Both the position numbers and the translations under genes were made by a program. From JAHRAW01 sp028066695 (GTDB taxonomy: Bacteria > Pseudomonadota > Gammaproteobacteria > Arenicellales > Poriferihabitantaceae), in contig OY734803.1 in NCBI GenBank assembly GCA_963457535.1, positions 2,170,001 to 2,234,000 on the forward strand: a stretch of 64,000 nucleotides of DNA, in the 5' to 3' direction. Below are positions 1 through 7,569 of the stretch, in pieces (positions within the stretch are counted from its first letter, which is position 1; each line of letters starts with the position of its first letter). The notes below the pieces were generated by a model that saw only the letters and a program-made list of their open reading frames with translations, did no database searches and had not been told where the DNA came from.

Positions 1-22
1 TCAACTTTATAGGGGGTAAACC

Positions 23-400
23 ATGGCAACTGCCAAAAAATCGGCCCGAGCGGCCAAAACCGCGGCCGCCGCCGCGCCCGTGTCAAAACTGCTGGACTGG
101 CGCACCGCGTATTTCGCGCTGGTCGCCTCGGTCAGCATGCTGGTCATGGCGTTCAGCCTGATTCAGTTCCTGCACGACCTCGTTCTGGTGCTTTTCCCCT
201 CCATGGTGGAAGCCGACATGGCGAAAGACGCCCGGCAATTCACCGAAGGCACCCAGGTGGAAACCAACCCCGCGGCGTGGACCGGCTACGCGGGACCGCG
301 CTACTCCAAAATGGTGGAAGACTTCATGACCGTGCTGGTCATGGGCGCGCTCTTCTGGCTGCACGGCCTGCGCTTCTTCCTCGGCAACGGCAAGAAGTGA
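23..400 (+). CDS. small two-helix membrane protein, paralogue 1
   Basis: A 125-residue protein of unknown function. An Ala/Lys-rich N-terminus of about 25 residues precedes a hydrophobic segment at roughly residues 30-62 (containing LLDWRTAYFALV), and a second hydrophobic segment lies near the C-terminus (VLVMGALFWLHGLRFF). A two-helix inner membrane protein is therefore likely. Both conserved blocks recur in the next gene, so the pair is a tandem duplication; this copy carries a longer acidic loop (around VEADMAKDARQF) between the helices. The ATG at 23 is preceded by AGGGGG at a good distance, which supports the start. I do not recognise the family and assign no function. Confidence 0.75.
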   Translation: MATAKKSARAAKTAAAAAPVSKLLDWRTAYFALVASVSMLVMAFSLIQFLHDLVLVLFPSMVEADMAKDARQFTEGTQVETNPAAWTGYAGPRYSKMVEDFMTVLVMGALFWLHGLRFFLGNGKK

Positions 401-486
401 AGTAGCGCCGCCGAACCGCGCGCAGACGCCGCAATCCGCGCGCGGTTTCTTCCCGCCCAATCCCCGCCAACCCCGCCGCAGCAAGC

Positions 487-759
487 ATGACCACCGAAGG
501 CAAACCCGCATCCAAACTCCTGGACTGGCGCACCGCGTATTTCGCGCTGGTCGCGGCCGTCAGCATGCTGATCATGGCGATCGGCCTGATAGGCTTCCTG
601 CAGGGCGTCATCCTGTCGCATATCCCCCCGGCCTGGGGCGGCTACGGAGACGGACCGCGCTATCAGGAAATCGTGGAAAACGGCATTCTCGCGCTGGTCA
701 TGGGCGTGCTCTTTTGCCTGCACGGGCTGCGCTTTTTCCGCAAACGTGCGAACAAGTAA
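487..759 (+). CDS. small two-helix membrane protein, paralogue 2
   Basis: A 90-residue membrane protein, paralogous to the gene at 23-400. It shares the block LLDWRTAYFALVA with its neighbour, then GPRY followed by ALVMGVLFCLHGLRFF at the C-terminus. The nucleotide sequence around the first helix (about 520-556 against 92-127) is nearly identical between the two copies, pointing to a recent duplication. Compared with copy 1 it lacks the Ala/Lys-rich N-terminal extension and has a shorter loop. The 86 bases between the copies hold no obvious signal. Function unknown; two similar small membrane proteins side by side could form a heteromer, which is only a guess. Confidence 0.72.
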   Translation: MTTEGKPASKLLDWRTAYFALVAAVSMLIMAIGLIGFLQGVILSHIPPAWGGYGDGPRYQEIVENGILALVMGVLFCLHGLRFFRKRANK

Positions 760-796
760 CCCGCTACCCCAAGCCCCAACTACGCGCGAATGCGGC

Positions 797-802
797 TACA
801 AT
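797..802 (+). promoter_or_regulatory. candidate -10 box for tRNA-Phe
   Basis: TACAAT in the context GCGGCTACAATTCGCG lies about 25 bases upstream of the tRNA, which fits a transcription start shortly before the mature 5' end. No convincing -35 is visible. The same GCTACAAT core recurs upstream of several other genes in this window. Confidence 0.5.
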
Positions 803-826
803 TCGCGCGCTTCCCAAAGCGGTAAT

Positions 827-902
827 GGCCAGGTAGCTCAGTTGGTAGAGCAGTGGACTGAAAATCCTCGTGTCGGCAGTTCGATTCTGTCCCTGGCCAC
901 CA
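827..902 (+). tRNA. tRNA-Phe (GAA)
   Basis: A 76-nt cloverleaf can be folded by eye: acceptor stem GGCCAGG pairs with CCTGGCC, the D arm is GCTC...GAGC, the anticodon loop is CTGAAAA with anticodon GAA at position 34-36, and the T arm contains TTCGATT. The CCA end is encoded (900-902). The anticodon stem has a U28-U42 mismatch, where the E. coli tRNA-Phe has a G-C pair. The other four stem pairs are intact. It is a single isolated tRNA gene between the small membrane protein genes and the LeuA-like gene. Confidence 0.95.
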
Positions 903-918
903 TTTCTCCTCATAACAG

Positions 919-940
919 GGCGGGGCAGGGTAGCCCCGCC
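919..940 (+). terminator. hairpin after tRNA-Phe
   Basis: A perfect 8-bp stem GGCGGGGC/GCCCCGCC with a 6-nt loop (AGGGTA) begins 17 bases after the tRNA 3' end and is followed by the AT-rich ATATTT. The U-tract is poor, so it may be a weak intrinsic terminator or a processing/stability hairpin. The next promoter starts immediately after it. Confidence 0.55.
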
Positions 941-945
941 ATATT

Positions 946-954
946 TGCTATAAT
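946..954 (+). promoter_or_regulatory. extended -10 promoter of the LeuA/CimA-like gene
   Basis: TGCTATAAT is a perfect extended -10 element (TGn plus consensus TATAAT), 36 bases upstream of the ATG at 990. It sits directly after the tRNA terminator hairpin. No -35 hexamer is apparent upstream because the hairpin occupies that position, which is compatible with an extended -10 promoter. Confidence 0.65.
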
Positions 955-989
955 CACCAACCCGCCATTCCCACACCAACGCCATAACG

Positions 990-2576
990 ATGTCCGCCGC
1001 TACAAATTCCGGCCCCACCGTCCGCCTCGTGGATGTAACCCTGCGCGACGGCGAGCAGACCCAGGGCGTCTCCTTCTCGCAGGCAGAGAAAGTCAGCATC
1101 GCCAAGGCGCTGCTGCACGCCCTCAAAGTGGACCGCATTGAGGTCGCCTCGGCCGGCGTCTCCGAGGGCGAGCAGGCCGCGCTGGCGCGCATCACCGAAT
1201 GGGCGCGCGAGCAAGACCTGCTGGAGCGCGTGGAAGTGCTCGGCTTCACCGACCACAAACGCAGCGTGGACTGGATCCGCGCCGGCGGCGGCAAGACCCT
1301 GAACCTACTGACCAAGGGCAGCGAAAAACACTGCCGCGAACAACTCCGCATCACCCCGCAAAAACACCTGGAAGGCATCCGCCGCAGCATTGACTACGCG
1401 CGCGAGCGCGGCCTCGGCGTCAATGTCTATCTGGAGGACTGGTCCAACGGCTACGCCGACAGCCCCGATTACGTCTTCCAAATGATGGACGAACTGGCAA
1501 AACTCCCGATCGCGCATTACATGCTCCCCGACACCCTCGGCGTGTTGTCGCCCGAGGAGGTGGAGGCAGGCATGCGCGACATGCGCGCGCGCTACCCCGA
1601 CTGCGAGTTTGACTTCCACCCGCACAACGACTACGGCCTCGGCGTAGCCAACTGCATGGCCGCGGTGCGCGCCGGCATCACCAACATTCACTGCACCATC
1701 AACTGCCTCGGCGAGCGCGCCGGCAACGCCTCGCTCGCCGAAGTCTGCCTCGCATTGCGCGACAAGATGGGCGCGCAACTCGCGATTGACGAGACCGAGA
1801 TCTACACCCTCAGCCAAATGGTGGAGAACTTCTCCGGCAAAAAAGTCGCCGACAACGCGCCGATTGTCGGCGCCGATGTGTTCACCCAGACCGCCGGCAT
1901 TCACGCCGACGGCGACCGCAAGGGCGGCCTGTATGAAACCCGCCTCAGCCCGCAGCGTTTCAAACGCTCGCGCTCCTACGCCCTCGGCAAACTCAGCGGC
2001 AAAGCCTCGCTGGACAAAAACCTGGAAGCGCTCGGCATCAGCCTGTCCGAGGAAGACCGCCTGAAAGTGCTGCAGCGCATCGTCAAACTCGGCGACTCCA
2101 AGGCCGACATCACCCCCGAAGACCTGCCCTTCATCATCGCCGATATCCTGGAAGGCGGCGCGCGCCATCTGGAACTGCTCGGTTGCTCGGTCACCAGCGG
2201 CCTGGACCTGGAATCCGGCGTCAGCATCCGCGTCCGCCTGCACGATGAAATCCACAAAGCCAGCGGCGCCGGCAACGGCGGCTTTGACGCCTTCATCTCC
2301 GCCATGAAAAAAATCATGGACCAAAACCTGCCCGGCTTTGACTTCCCGGAACTCCTGGACTACGAAGTCAGCATCCCCAAAGGCGGCGAGAGCAGCGCGC
2401 TGGTGGAATGCCTGACCACCTGGCGCGACGGCGAGCGCAAAGTGCGCACCCGCGGCGTAAACGCCAACCAGGTCTTCGCCGGCATTGAAGCGACCCTGCG
2501 CATCCTCAACATGCAACTGGACCGCGCCGCCGCCGAAGAATCCGCCGCGCCCCAGCGCGAAGCCCGCCGCGCCTGA
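990..2576 (+). CDS. 2-isopropylmalate/citramalate-type synthase (DRE-TIM metallolyase)
   Basis: A 528-residue member of the LeuA/CimA/homocitrate synthase family, which condenses acetyl-CoA with a 2-oxoacid. The N-terminal TIM barrel opens with VDVTLRDGEQTQGVSFS, the signature carrying the substrate/metal-binding Arg-Asp. A metal-binding HPHNDYGLGVAN motif lies near residues 210-220, and NCLGERAGNASL follows. The C-terminal 150 residues match the LeuA-type allosteric dimerisation domain in position (GCSVTSG...LESGVSIRVRL). Length fits LeuA or CimA. Substrate choice (2-oxoisovalerate for leucine, pyruvate for isoleucine via citramalate) cannot be settled by eye, and no other leu or ilv genes are nearby. 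It has its own extended -10 promoter. Confidence 0.85.
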   Translation: MSAATNSGPTVRLVDVTLRDGEQTQGVSFSQAEKVSIAKALLHALKVDRIEVASAGVSEGEQAALARITEWAREQDLLERVEVLGFTDHKRSVDWIRAGGGKTLNLLTKGSEKHCREQLRITPQKHLEGIRRSIDYARERGLGVNVYLEDWSNGYADSPDYVFQMMDELAKLPIAHYMLPDTLGVLSPEEVEAGMRDMRARYPDCEFDFHPHNDYGLGVANCMAAVRAGITNIHCTINCLGERAGNASLAEVCLALRDKMGAQLAIDETEIYTLSQMVENFSGKKVADNAPIVGADVFTQTAGIHADGDRKGGLYETRLSPQRFKRSRSYALGKLSGKASLDKNLEALGISLSEEDRLKVLQRIVKLGDSKADITPEDLPFIIADILEGGARHLELLGCSVTSGLDLESGVSIRVRLHDEIHKASGAGNGGFDAFISAMKKIMDQNLPGFDFPELLDYEVSIPKGGESSALVECLTTWRDGERKVRTRGVNANQVFAGIEATLRILNMQLDRAAAEESAAPQREARRA

Positions 2577-2616
2577 ATCCCAGTCCCACAAACCTCATAA
2601 CTGACAGGAAACAACC

Positions 2617-2997
2617 ATGCGCTACCCGACCCTGACCGAGATGGGCATCAACAACCCCGGGGAGATTGAGCGGTTCTCCCTGAACACCATCAACAACACC
2701 GACATTCTGCGCATCGTCTACAAGCGCAAAAAAGGCTCGCTCCTGCCGGCAAGCAAACGCTTCCGCTTCGGCCGCGCCTCGCGCAGCGTCATCGCCGACA
2801 GCGGCACCCGCAAAACCGAAATCATCCACGAAATCTCCCCCTTCGTCCAAAAAGCAGTCGCCGAACTGGAACAACTCCTCGCCGCCAAGAAAAAAGGCAA
2901 GGTGCAGGCGAGCCTCGTTAAGGAGGAACTGAAACGCCTGCACGAGGAGGTCGCGAGCCGCACCAAGTACATTGAGTCGTTGTTGGACGAGATGTGA
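2617..2997 (+). CDS. DUF3461 family protein
   Basis: A 126-residue soluble protein matching the DUF3461 family in length and pattern: it begins YPTLTEMGINNPGEIERFSL, continues with ILRIVYKRKKGSLLPASKRF and KFGR-like FRFGRASR, and ends with a charged helical segment. The family is widespread in gammaproteobacteria and has no established function that I know of. A GACAGGAAAC ribosome-binding sequence precedes the ATG. Its stop codon overlaps the start of the next gene by one base (TGATG), so the two may be translationally coupled, although that gene looks like an acquired insertion. Confidence 0.8.
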   Translation: MRYPTLTEMGINNPGEIERFSLNTINNTDILRIVYKRKKGSLLPASKRFRFGRASRSVIADSGTRKTEIIHEISPFVQKAVAELEQLLAAKKKGKVQASLVKEELKRLHEEVASRTKYIESLLDEM

Positions 2998-4076
2998 TGA
3001 AGAAAATGCCTACGCTTTTTCGCTCCCTCGGTCGCCTGTGTGATACGGCTTGGAATCGGCTGAAGTACGCCAAGCTCTATCACCTCCGTCACGGCGAGGA
3101 AACGCTGACTGACAGTATTTTGTTGAAAATACTGCTGAACCCCAAAAAGTTCCCGGGCATAAGACTGGAGCAAACGCGCCTGCACGACGAACCCGAGATC
3201 GGAAGCGATTGGGAGTGGTGGTTTGGCAACGACCACGGACGCGGCCGATGGAAGGGCTATGCCATACAAGCGAAAAAACTGTCCTCGTATGAAGTTGCAA
3301 ATGGGGAAGAAAACGGCAGCTATTCTGCGTTAAATCATCTGGTTCGCAATCGCTACCAGTACCAAGTTCTTGCGGATTATGCGGCGGATGAGAAAATGGT
3401 TCCCCTCTATGCCTTTTACAACCATATAAAGAAACAGAAATATGGTTGTTATTGGCACTGCTGCAAGAAGTCGCCGGACAAGCGTAAGCGGAACAGGCGT
3501 AAGTTGGGGTTTACTATCACTCCACTTGCAAATGTTCGGGATGCTTTGTTAAGTCCTGTAAACAAGACTTTTGATGCAATGCACCGCCGCTCGGGGACGC
3601 TCCCTGTCCGGTGCCTCCTCTGCCCGATGGGGCGGGGGATTTATCCTGCCCGCGCCGGACAGGTGACTCGCCCTGCCCATATAGGTTTGCAGATTGACTC
3701 CGACCAAAAAGGACGGGAGATGTATCTTGCCAACGCGCCGGTCCATACCAGCGAAGAATTGGACGATCATTTCAAAAGACTGAAAGAAAGGCGTAAAAAA
3801 AATGCAAAACTTCGGGAGGCAAAGCGCCGAGCGGAGGCAAAGCGCCGAGCAGAGGAAAAGCAGATGCCGGCGGCAGAGCGCCGAGCGGTTGCAGCGCGTC
3901 GAGCGGAGGCAAAGCGCCAAGAGAGGGCGGAGCATCTAGCGGAGGCGAAGCATCGAGCAGAGGCGGAGCACCGAGGGGAGGTCGTGCGTCGAGATAGGCC
4001 TTCGCACGATGAAGAGTTTGCGTTCATCCCCAAGCGAATTGTCAAATTCCACACCGACTACGAAATGCCAGATTGA
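2997..4076 (+). CDS. DUF6615-like predicted PD-(D/E)XK nuclease with charged repeat tail
   Basis: A 359-residue protein of the type annotated as DUF6615. The N-terminal half has GEETLTDSILLKIL, then IGSDWEWW (Asp71, Glu73) and YAIQAKKL (Gln91, Lys93). That D-x-E ... Q-x-K layout resembles a PD-(D/E)XK restriction-endonuclease fold, which is inference. A second conserved block LYAFYN follows. From about residue 270 the protein becomes an Arg/Ala/Glu/Lys helix of imperfect EAKRRA units encoded by tandem DNA repeats, probably a long single helix or coiled coil. Base composition is visibly less GC-rich than the flanking genes, suggesting transfer. GTG at 2994 is an alternative start; I chose ATG at 2997. 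Likely role: defence or mobile-element nuclease, unproven. Confidence 0.6.
   Translation: MKKMPTLFRSLGRLCDTAWNRLKYAKLYHLRHGEETLTDSILLKILLNPKKFPGIRLEQTRLHDEPEIGSDWEWWFGNDHGRGRWKGYAIQAKKLSSYEVANGEENGSYSALNHLVRNRYQYQVLADYAADEKMVPLYAFYNHIKKQKYGCYWHCCKKSPDKRKRNRRKLGFTITPLANVRDALLSPVNKTFDAMHRRSGTLPVRCLLCPMGRGIYPARAGQVTRPAHIGLQIDSDQKGREMYLANAPVHTSEELDDHFKRLKERRKKNAKLREAKRRAEAKRRAEEKQMPAAERRAVAARRAEAKRQERAEHLAEAKHRAEAEHRGEVVRRDRPSHDEEFAFIPKRIVKFHTDYEMPD
3816..3995 (+). repeat. 18-nt degenerate tandem repeats inside the DUF6615-like gene
   Basis: Two near-identical 18-nt units (GAGGCAAAGCGCCGAGCG at 3816 and 3834) are followed by further diverged copies until about 3995. The array stays in frame and encodes the EAKRRA-type charged repeat. 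It is coding repeat expansion, with no spacers, and not a CRISPR. Confidence 0.75.
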
Positions 4077-4175
4077 AACGGCATTAGGGTAGGGCGATCT
4101 TTTGCAAAACCCTCATCGCCCGCACCCCACCACTTACCCCTAAAATCTATTCCCCCACCACCCCCAGCCACCCCC

Positions 4176-5048
4176 ATGCCCATCCCCCCCGGCATCCTCT
4201 TCGCCCTGCTAACCGCGGTAAGTTTCGCCGGCCTAACCACCCTCGCCACCCTCTACTACCGCGACGGTGGCAACGCGCTCACCTTCCTCCTTTTCCGCTT
4301 CGCCTTCGCCGCCCTGGTGCTACTCGCGATATTGCGCACCCGCGCCCACCCCCGCCTCCCGCGCAAACGCTTCCTAAAACTCCTCGCCCTCGGCGCATGC
4401 TGGTCATTAAGCATCACCTGCTACCTCGCCTCGGTCCACTACATCGCCGTCGGCATCGCCGCATTGATCCTCTACACCTTCCCGGTGCTGGTCCTGGTGA
4501 TGTCCCTGGTCACGCGCGAACTGCATTCAAGCGTCGCGCTCTGGGCGGTATTCCTGACCGCCTTCGCCGGCCTCGCGCTGATGCTGCTGCCCGCCCTCGG
4601 CGAATTCCACCGCGCCGGCCTCCTTTTCGCCTTCGCTGCGGCAACCCTGTTCGCCGTAACTTTTTTCACCGGCGCGCGCTTCAGCCGCGGCCTGCCGGCG
4701 CGCGTGGTCGTGCTGTGGATTACCCTTGTCGGCTTCACGCTGATGGCGCCGGCCGTATATTTCAGCGGCGCATTCGCATTGCCCGCCACCTTCAACGGCT
4801 GGCTGTGGCTCAGTTCGGCCACCGTCCTCTACCTCATCGGCGTCACCTCGCAGTTCAGCGCGCTTGCGCGCATCAGCGCCGCGCAGATGAGCATGATCAT
4901 GAATGTTGAGCCGGTCATCTCGGTCACGCTCGCCGTCGTCTTCCTCGGCGAGCGCATGAGCGCGCTGCAATGGCTCGGCGCCGCCGCGGTCCTTGCCGCG
5001 CTTTTGTGCGCGCGCAAGGTAATGTCCCCCGGCGCGACTGCGCGATAA
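4176..5048 (+). CDS. EamA/DMT-family transporter
   Basis: A 290-residue inner membrane protein with ten hydrophobic segments in two EamA halves. The second half carries the typical NVEPVISVTLAVVFLGERMS segment, with the conserved Glu-Pro before the penultimate helices. Such drug/metabolite transporters export or import amino acids, nucleotide sugars or other small metabolites; substrate cannot be read from sequence. It lies directly upstream of the carnitine module in the same direction, but a promoter-like element separates them (5055-5063), so a role in carnitine metabolism is not implied. The 99-base gap before it contains nothing I recognise. Confidence 0.85.
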   Translation: MPIPPGILFALLTAVSFAGLTTLATLYYRDGGNALTFLLFRFAFAALVLLAILRTRAHPRLPRKRFLKLLALGACWSLSITCYLASVHYIAVGIAALILYTFPVLVLVMSLVTRELHSSVALWAVFLTAFAGLALMLLPALGEFHRAGLLFAFAAATLFAVTFFTGARFSRGLPARVVVLWITLVGFTLMAPAVYFSGAFALPATFNGWLWLSSATVLYLIGVTSQFSALARISAAQMSMIMNVEPVISVTLAVVFLGERMSALQWLGAAAVLAALLCARKVMSPGATAR

Positions 5049-5054
5049 TAACGC

Positions 5055-5063
5055 TGTTAAAAT
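5055..5063 (+). promoter_or_regulatory. extended -10 promoter of the carnitine module
   Basis: TGTTAAAAT (TGn plus TAAAAT) lies 28 bases before the ATG at 5092, just after the EamA stop codon. Its context GTTAAAATTCGC resembles the GCTACAATTCGCG before tRNA-Phe and GCTAAAATTCGCG at 25408. Confidence 0.5.
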
Positions 5064-5091
5064 TCGCAAATCCCAACCAGGAATCCCGCCC

Positions 5092-5982
5092 ATGAACTTC
5101 AACGCCTTCATCACCTGCGCCCTGACCGGCGCCGGCAACACCGTGGACAAACACCCGGCAATCCCGGTCACCCCCGAACAAATCGCCGATTCGGCGATAG
5201 ACGCGGCAAAAGCCGGCGCCGCCGTCGTGCATATTCATGTCCGCGACCCGAAAACCGGCGCGCCCTCGCGCGACCCCAAACTCTTCGCCGAAGTCGTTAG
5301 CCGCATCCGCGACAGCGGCACCGACGTCGTGCTGAACACCACCGCCGGCATGGGCGGCGACATGGTCTTCGGCGAAGGCGAAAACCCGCTGCCGCTCAAC
5401 GAAAAGGGCACCGACATGGCCGGCCCCTTGGAGCGCCTCGCGCATGTGGAAGAACTCCTTCCGGAAATCTGCACGCTGGACTGCGGCACCATGAACTTCG
5501 CCGAGAGCAATTATGTGATGACCAACACCCCCGGCATGCTGAAGAGCATGGCGCAGCGCGTCAAAGATCTCGGCGTCCGCCCCGAACTGGAAGTGTTTGA
5601 CAGCGGCCACTTGGTGCTGGTCAAGGAACTCATCAAAGCCGGCCTGCTGGAAAAACCCTACCTGATCCAGTTGTGCATGGGCATCCCCTACGGCGCGCCC
5701 GACGACCCCGGCACGCTGCTCGCGCTGGTCAACCAACTCCCGCCCGACAGCGTGTTCTCGGCCTTTTCCATCGGCCGCCACCAACTCCCCTATGTCGCGA
5801 TGGCGGTGCTCGCCGGCGGCAATGTCCGCGTCGGCCTGGAGGACAACCTCTATCTGGAAAAGGGCGTCTTCGCCAGTAATGCACAGTTGGTGGAGCGCGC
5901 CGCCGCGATTTTGTCCGCGCTCAATGTCAACATCATGACCCCCGACCAAGTCCGCAAAAAACTCGCCCTCAAAAAGCATTAA
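5092..5982 (+). CDS. BKACE-family 3-dehydrocarnitine cleavage enzyme
   Basis: A 296-residue enzyme of the beta-keto acid cleavage (BKACE, DUF849) family. Members transfer the acetyl-type fragment between a 3-keto acid and acetyl-CoA in a Zn-dependent TIM barrel. The metal-binding HIHVRD motif is at about residues 46-51, followed by VLNTTAGMGG, and GLEDNLYLEKG near the C-terminus carries the conserved Glu. The gene immediately downstream is a carnitine dehydrogenase fusion, so the most likely reaction is 3-dehydrocarnitine plus acetyl-CoA giving betainyl-CoA and acetoacetate (CdhC role). Substrate assignment rests on this context. The spacing to the next gene is 19 bases, consistent with an operon. 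Confidence 0.85.
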   Translation: MNFNAFITCALTGAGNTVDKHPAIPVTPEQIADSAIDAAKAGAAVVHIHVRDPKTGAPSRDPKLFAEVVSRIRDSGTDVVLNTTAGMGGDMVFGEGENPLPLNEKGTDMAGPLERLAHVEELLPEICTLDCGTMNFAESNYVMTNTPGMLKSMAQRVKDLGVRPELEVFDSGHLVLVKELIKAGLLEKPYLIQLCMGIPYGAPDDPGTLLALVNQLPPDSVFSAFSIGRHQLPYVAMAVLAGGNVRVGLEDNLYLEKGVFASNAQLVERAAAILSALNVNIMTPDQVRKKLALKKH

Positions 5983-6001
5983 AAACCCGCAAAAAAACAC
6001 C

Positions 6002-7498
6002 ATGAAAAAAAAGATTGAGCGAGTCGCGCTGCTCGGCGGCGGCGTAATCGGCGCCGGCTGGGCCGCGCGCATGCTGCTGCACGACATTGATGTCTGCGTA
6101 TTTGACCCGTCCCCCCGCGCCGAACCGCGCATGAAGGAAGTCGTGGAAAACGCCGCCCGCGCCTGGCGCAACATGACCCTCGCGCCCCCCGCCCCGCGCG
6201 GCAACCTGCAATTCGCCGCCACCCCCGCCGCCGCGCTGGAAGGCGCCGACTTCGTGCAGGAAAGCGGCCCCGAGCGGCTGGAAATCAAAAAGGAACTCAT
6301 CTCCCAGGCCTGCGCGCAAACCGACGCCGATGTCGTAGTCGCGTCTTCAACTTCGGGCCTGTTGCCGAGCGAAATGCAATCCGACGCGCGCCACCCGCAG
6401 CGCGTGCTGGTCGCCCACCCGTTCAACCCGGTCTACCTCCTCCCGCTGGTGGAAATCGTCGGCGGCGCCGCGACCACGACGGAAGCGCGCCAAGCCGCCG
6501 AAACTTTCTACCGCGGCATCGGCATGCATCCCCTGCAAGTCCGCAAGGAAGTGGACGCCTTCCTCGCCGACCGCATGATGGAAGCCCTGTGGCGCGAAGC
6601 CCTGCACCTTGTCCGCGAAGGCGCGGCCACCGCAGGCGAACTTGACCAGGCAATCTGCTACGGCCCCGGCCTGCGCTGGTCATTCATGGGAAGTTTCCTC
6701 ACCTACCGCATCGCCGGCGGCGAAGGCGGCTTCCGCCACTTCATGGAGCAATTCGGCCCCAGCCTCAAATGGCCCTGGACAAGGTTTGACGGCCCCGACC
6801 TCACCGAAAAACTCCTGGACACCCTGTCCGAACAATCCGACGCCCAAGCCGCCGGCCGCGCCATCGCCGACCTGGAACGCATCCGCGACGATTGCCTGGT
6901 CTCGGTAATGCAAGCCCTGCGCGCCAACGACTGGGCATCCGGCAAAGTCTGGAAACAACACGAAGAAGTCCTCTACGAAAAATCCCACCGCCGCACCCTG
7001 GAAGAAGACACCGCCGTCGGCGACATCCCGGCCCCCCTGACGCTGCACCAAGGCATCGTCCCCCCCGAATGGGTGGACTACAACAACCACATGACCGAAA
7101 GCCGCTACCTCCAAGCCTTCGGCGACGCCTCCGACGCCCTGTTCCGCTACATCGGCATAGACCGCGCCTACCACGCCTCCGGCCGCAGTTACTACACCGT
7201 GGAAACCCACCTCAACTTCCTCAAAGAACTCCACGTCGCCCAACCCTTCACCATTGACACCCAACTCCTAGCCACCGACCCCAAACGCATCCACCTCTTC
7301 CACACCCTCCGCACCGACAATGGCGACCCCCTCGCCACCACCGAGCAATTGTTGTTGCACGTCAACACCAAACAAAACCGCGCCTCCCCCGCAGACGAAA
7401 AAATCCTCGCTCGCCTGCAGCAAATTCTGGACGCTCACCAATCCCTGCCGAAGCCGGAGCAAGCGGGGCGAGCGGTTTGGGCGAAGAAGGCGCGGTAA
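6002..7498 (+). CDS. L-carnitine dehydrogenase fused to betainyl-CoA thioesterase
   Basis: A 498-residue two-domain enzyme. Residues 1-320 form a 3-hydroxyacyl-CoA dehydrogenase-type Rossmann protein (VALLGGGVIGAGWAARML; later VAHPFNPVYLLPLVEIV), which in this family oxidises L-carnitine to 3-dehydrocarnitine with NAD. From about residue 345 a hotdog thioesterase domain begins, with EWVDYNNHMTESRYL around Trp357; it would release glycine betaine from betainyl-CoA. This fusion is known for carnitine dehydrogenases, while other species use separate cdhA and cdhB genes. With the BKACE enzyme just upstream, the two proteins supply the full carnitine-to-betaine conversion. Confidence is high for the architecture and good for the substrate. 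Confidence 0.88.
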   Translation: MKKKIERVALLGGGVIGAGWAARMLLHDIDVCVFDPSPRAEPRMKEVVENAARAWRNMTLAPPAPRGNLQFAATPAAALEGADFVQESGPERLEIKKELISQACAQTDADVVVASSTSGLLPSEMQSDARHPQRVLVAHPFNPVYLLPLVEIVGGAATTTEARQAAETFYRGIGMHPLQVRKEVDAFLADRMMEALWREALHLVREGAATAGELDQAICYGPGLRWSFMGSFLTYRIAGGEGGFRHFMEQFGPSLKWPWTRFDGPDLTEKLLDTLSEQSDAQAAGRAIADLERIRDDCLVSVMQALRANDWASGKVWKQHEEVLYEKSHRRTLEEDTAVGDIPAPLTLHQGIVPPEWVDYNNHMTESRYLQAFGDASDALFRYIGIDRAYHASGRSYYTVETHLNFLKELHVAQPFTIDTQLLATDPKRIHLFHTLRTDNGDPLATTEQLLLHVNTKQNRASPADEKILARLQQILDAHQSLPKPEQAGRAVWAKKAR

Positions 7499-7522
7499 CC
7501 ACGCCCCCACGAACGCGGAAAC

Positions 7523-7531
7523 TGCTACAAT
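7523..7531 (+). promoter_or_regulatory. repeated island promoter, copy 1
   Basis: TGCTACAAT, an extended -10, sits in GCGGAAACTGCTACAATC, 38 bases before the ATG at 7570. The same block, followed by CACT-CC-TGA-type sequence and GAGGAC, occurs before the next two genes. Confidence 0.55.
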
Positions 7532-7569
7532 CACACGGACACTCCCCGAAACTTCTCTGAGGACTTATC

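Noticed and set aside
1305..2591. 428-codon minus-strand frame opposite the LeuA/CimA-like gene
   Set aside because: Same composition effect; no motif, no ribosome-binding site, and it mirrors the conserved plus-strand enzyme.
3816..3995. Short regular repeats resembling a CRISPR or satellite
   Set aside because: Units are contiguous without spacers, in frame with an ORF, and code for an EAKRRA-like helix.
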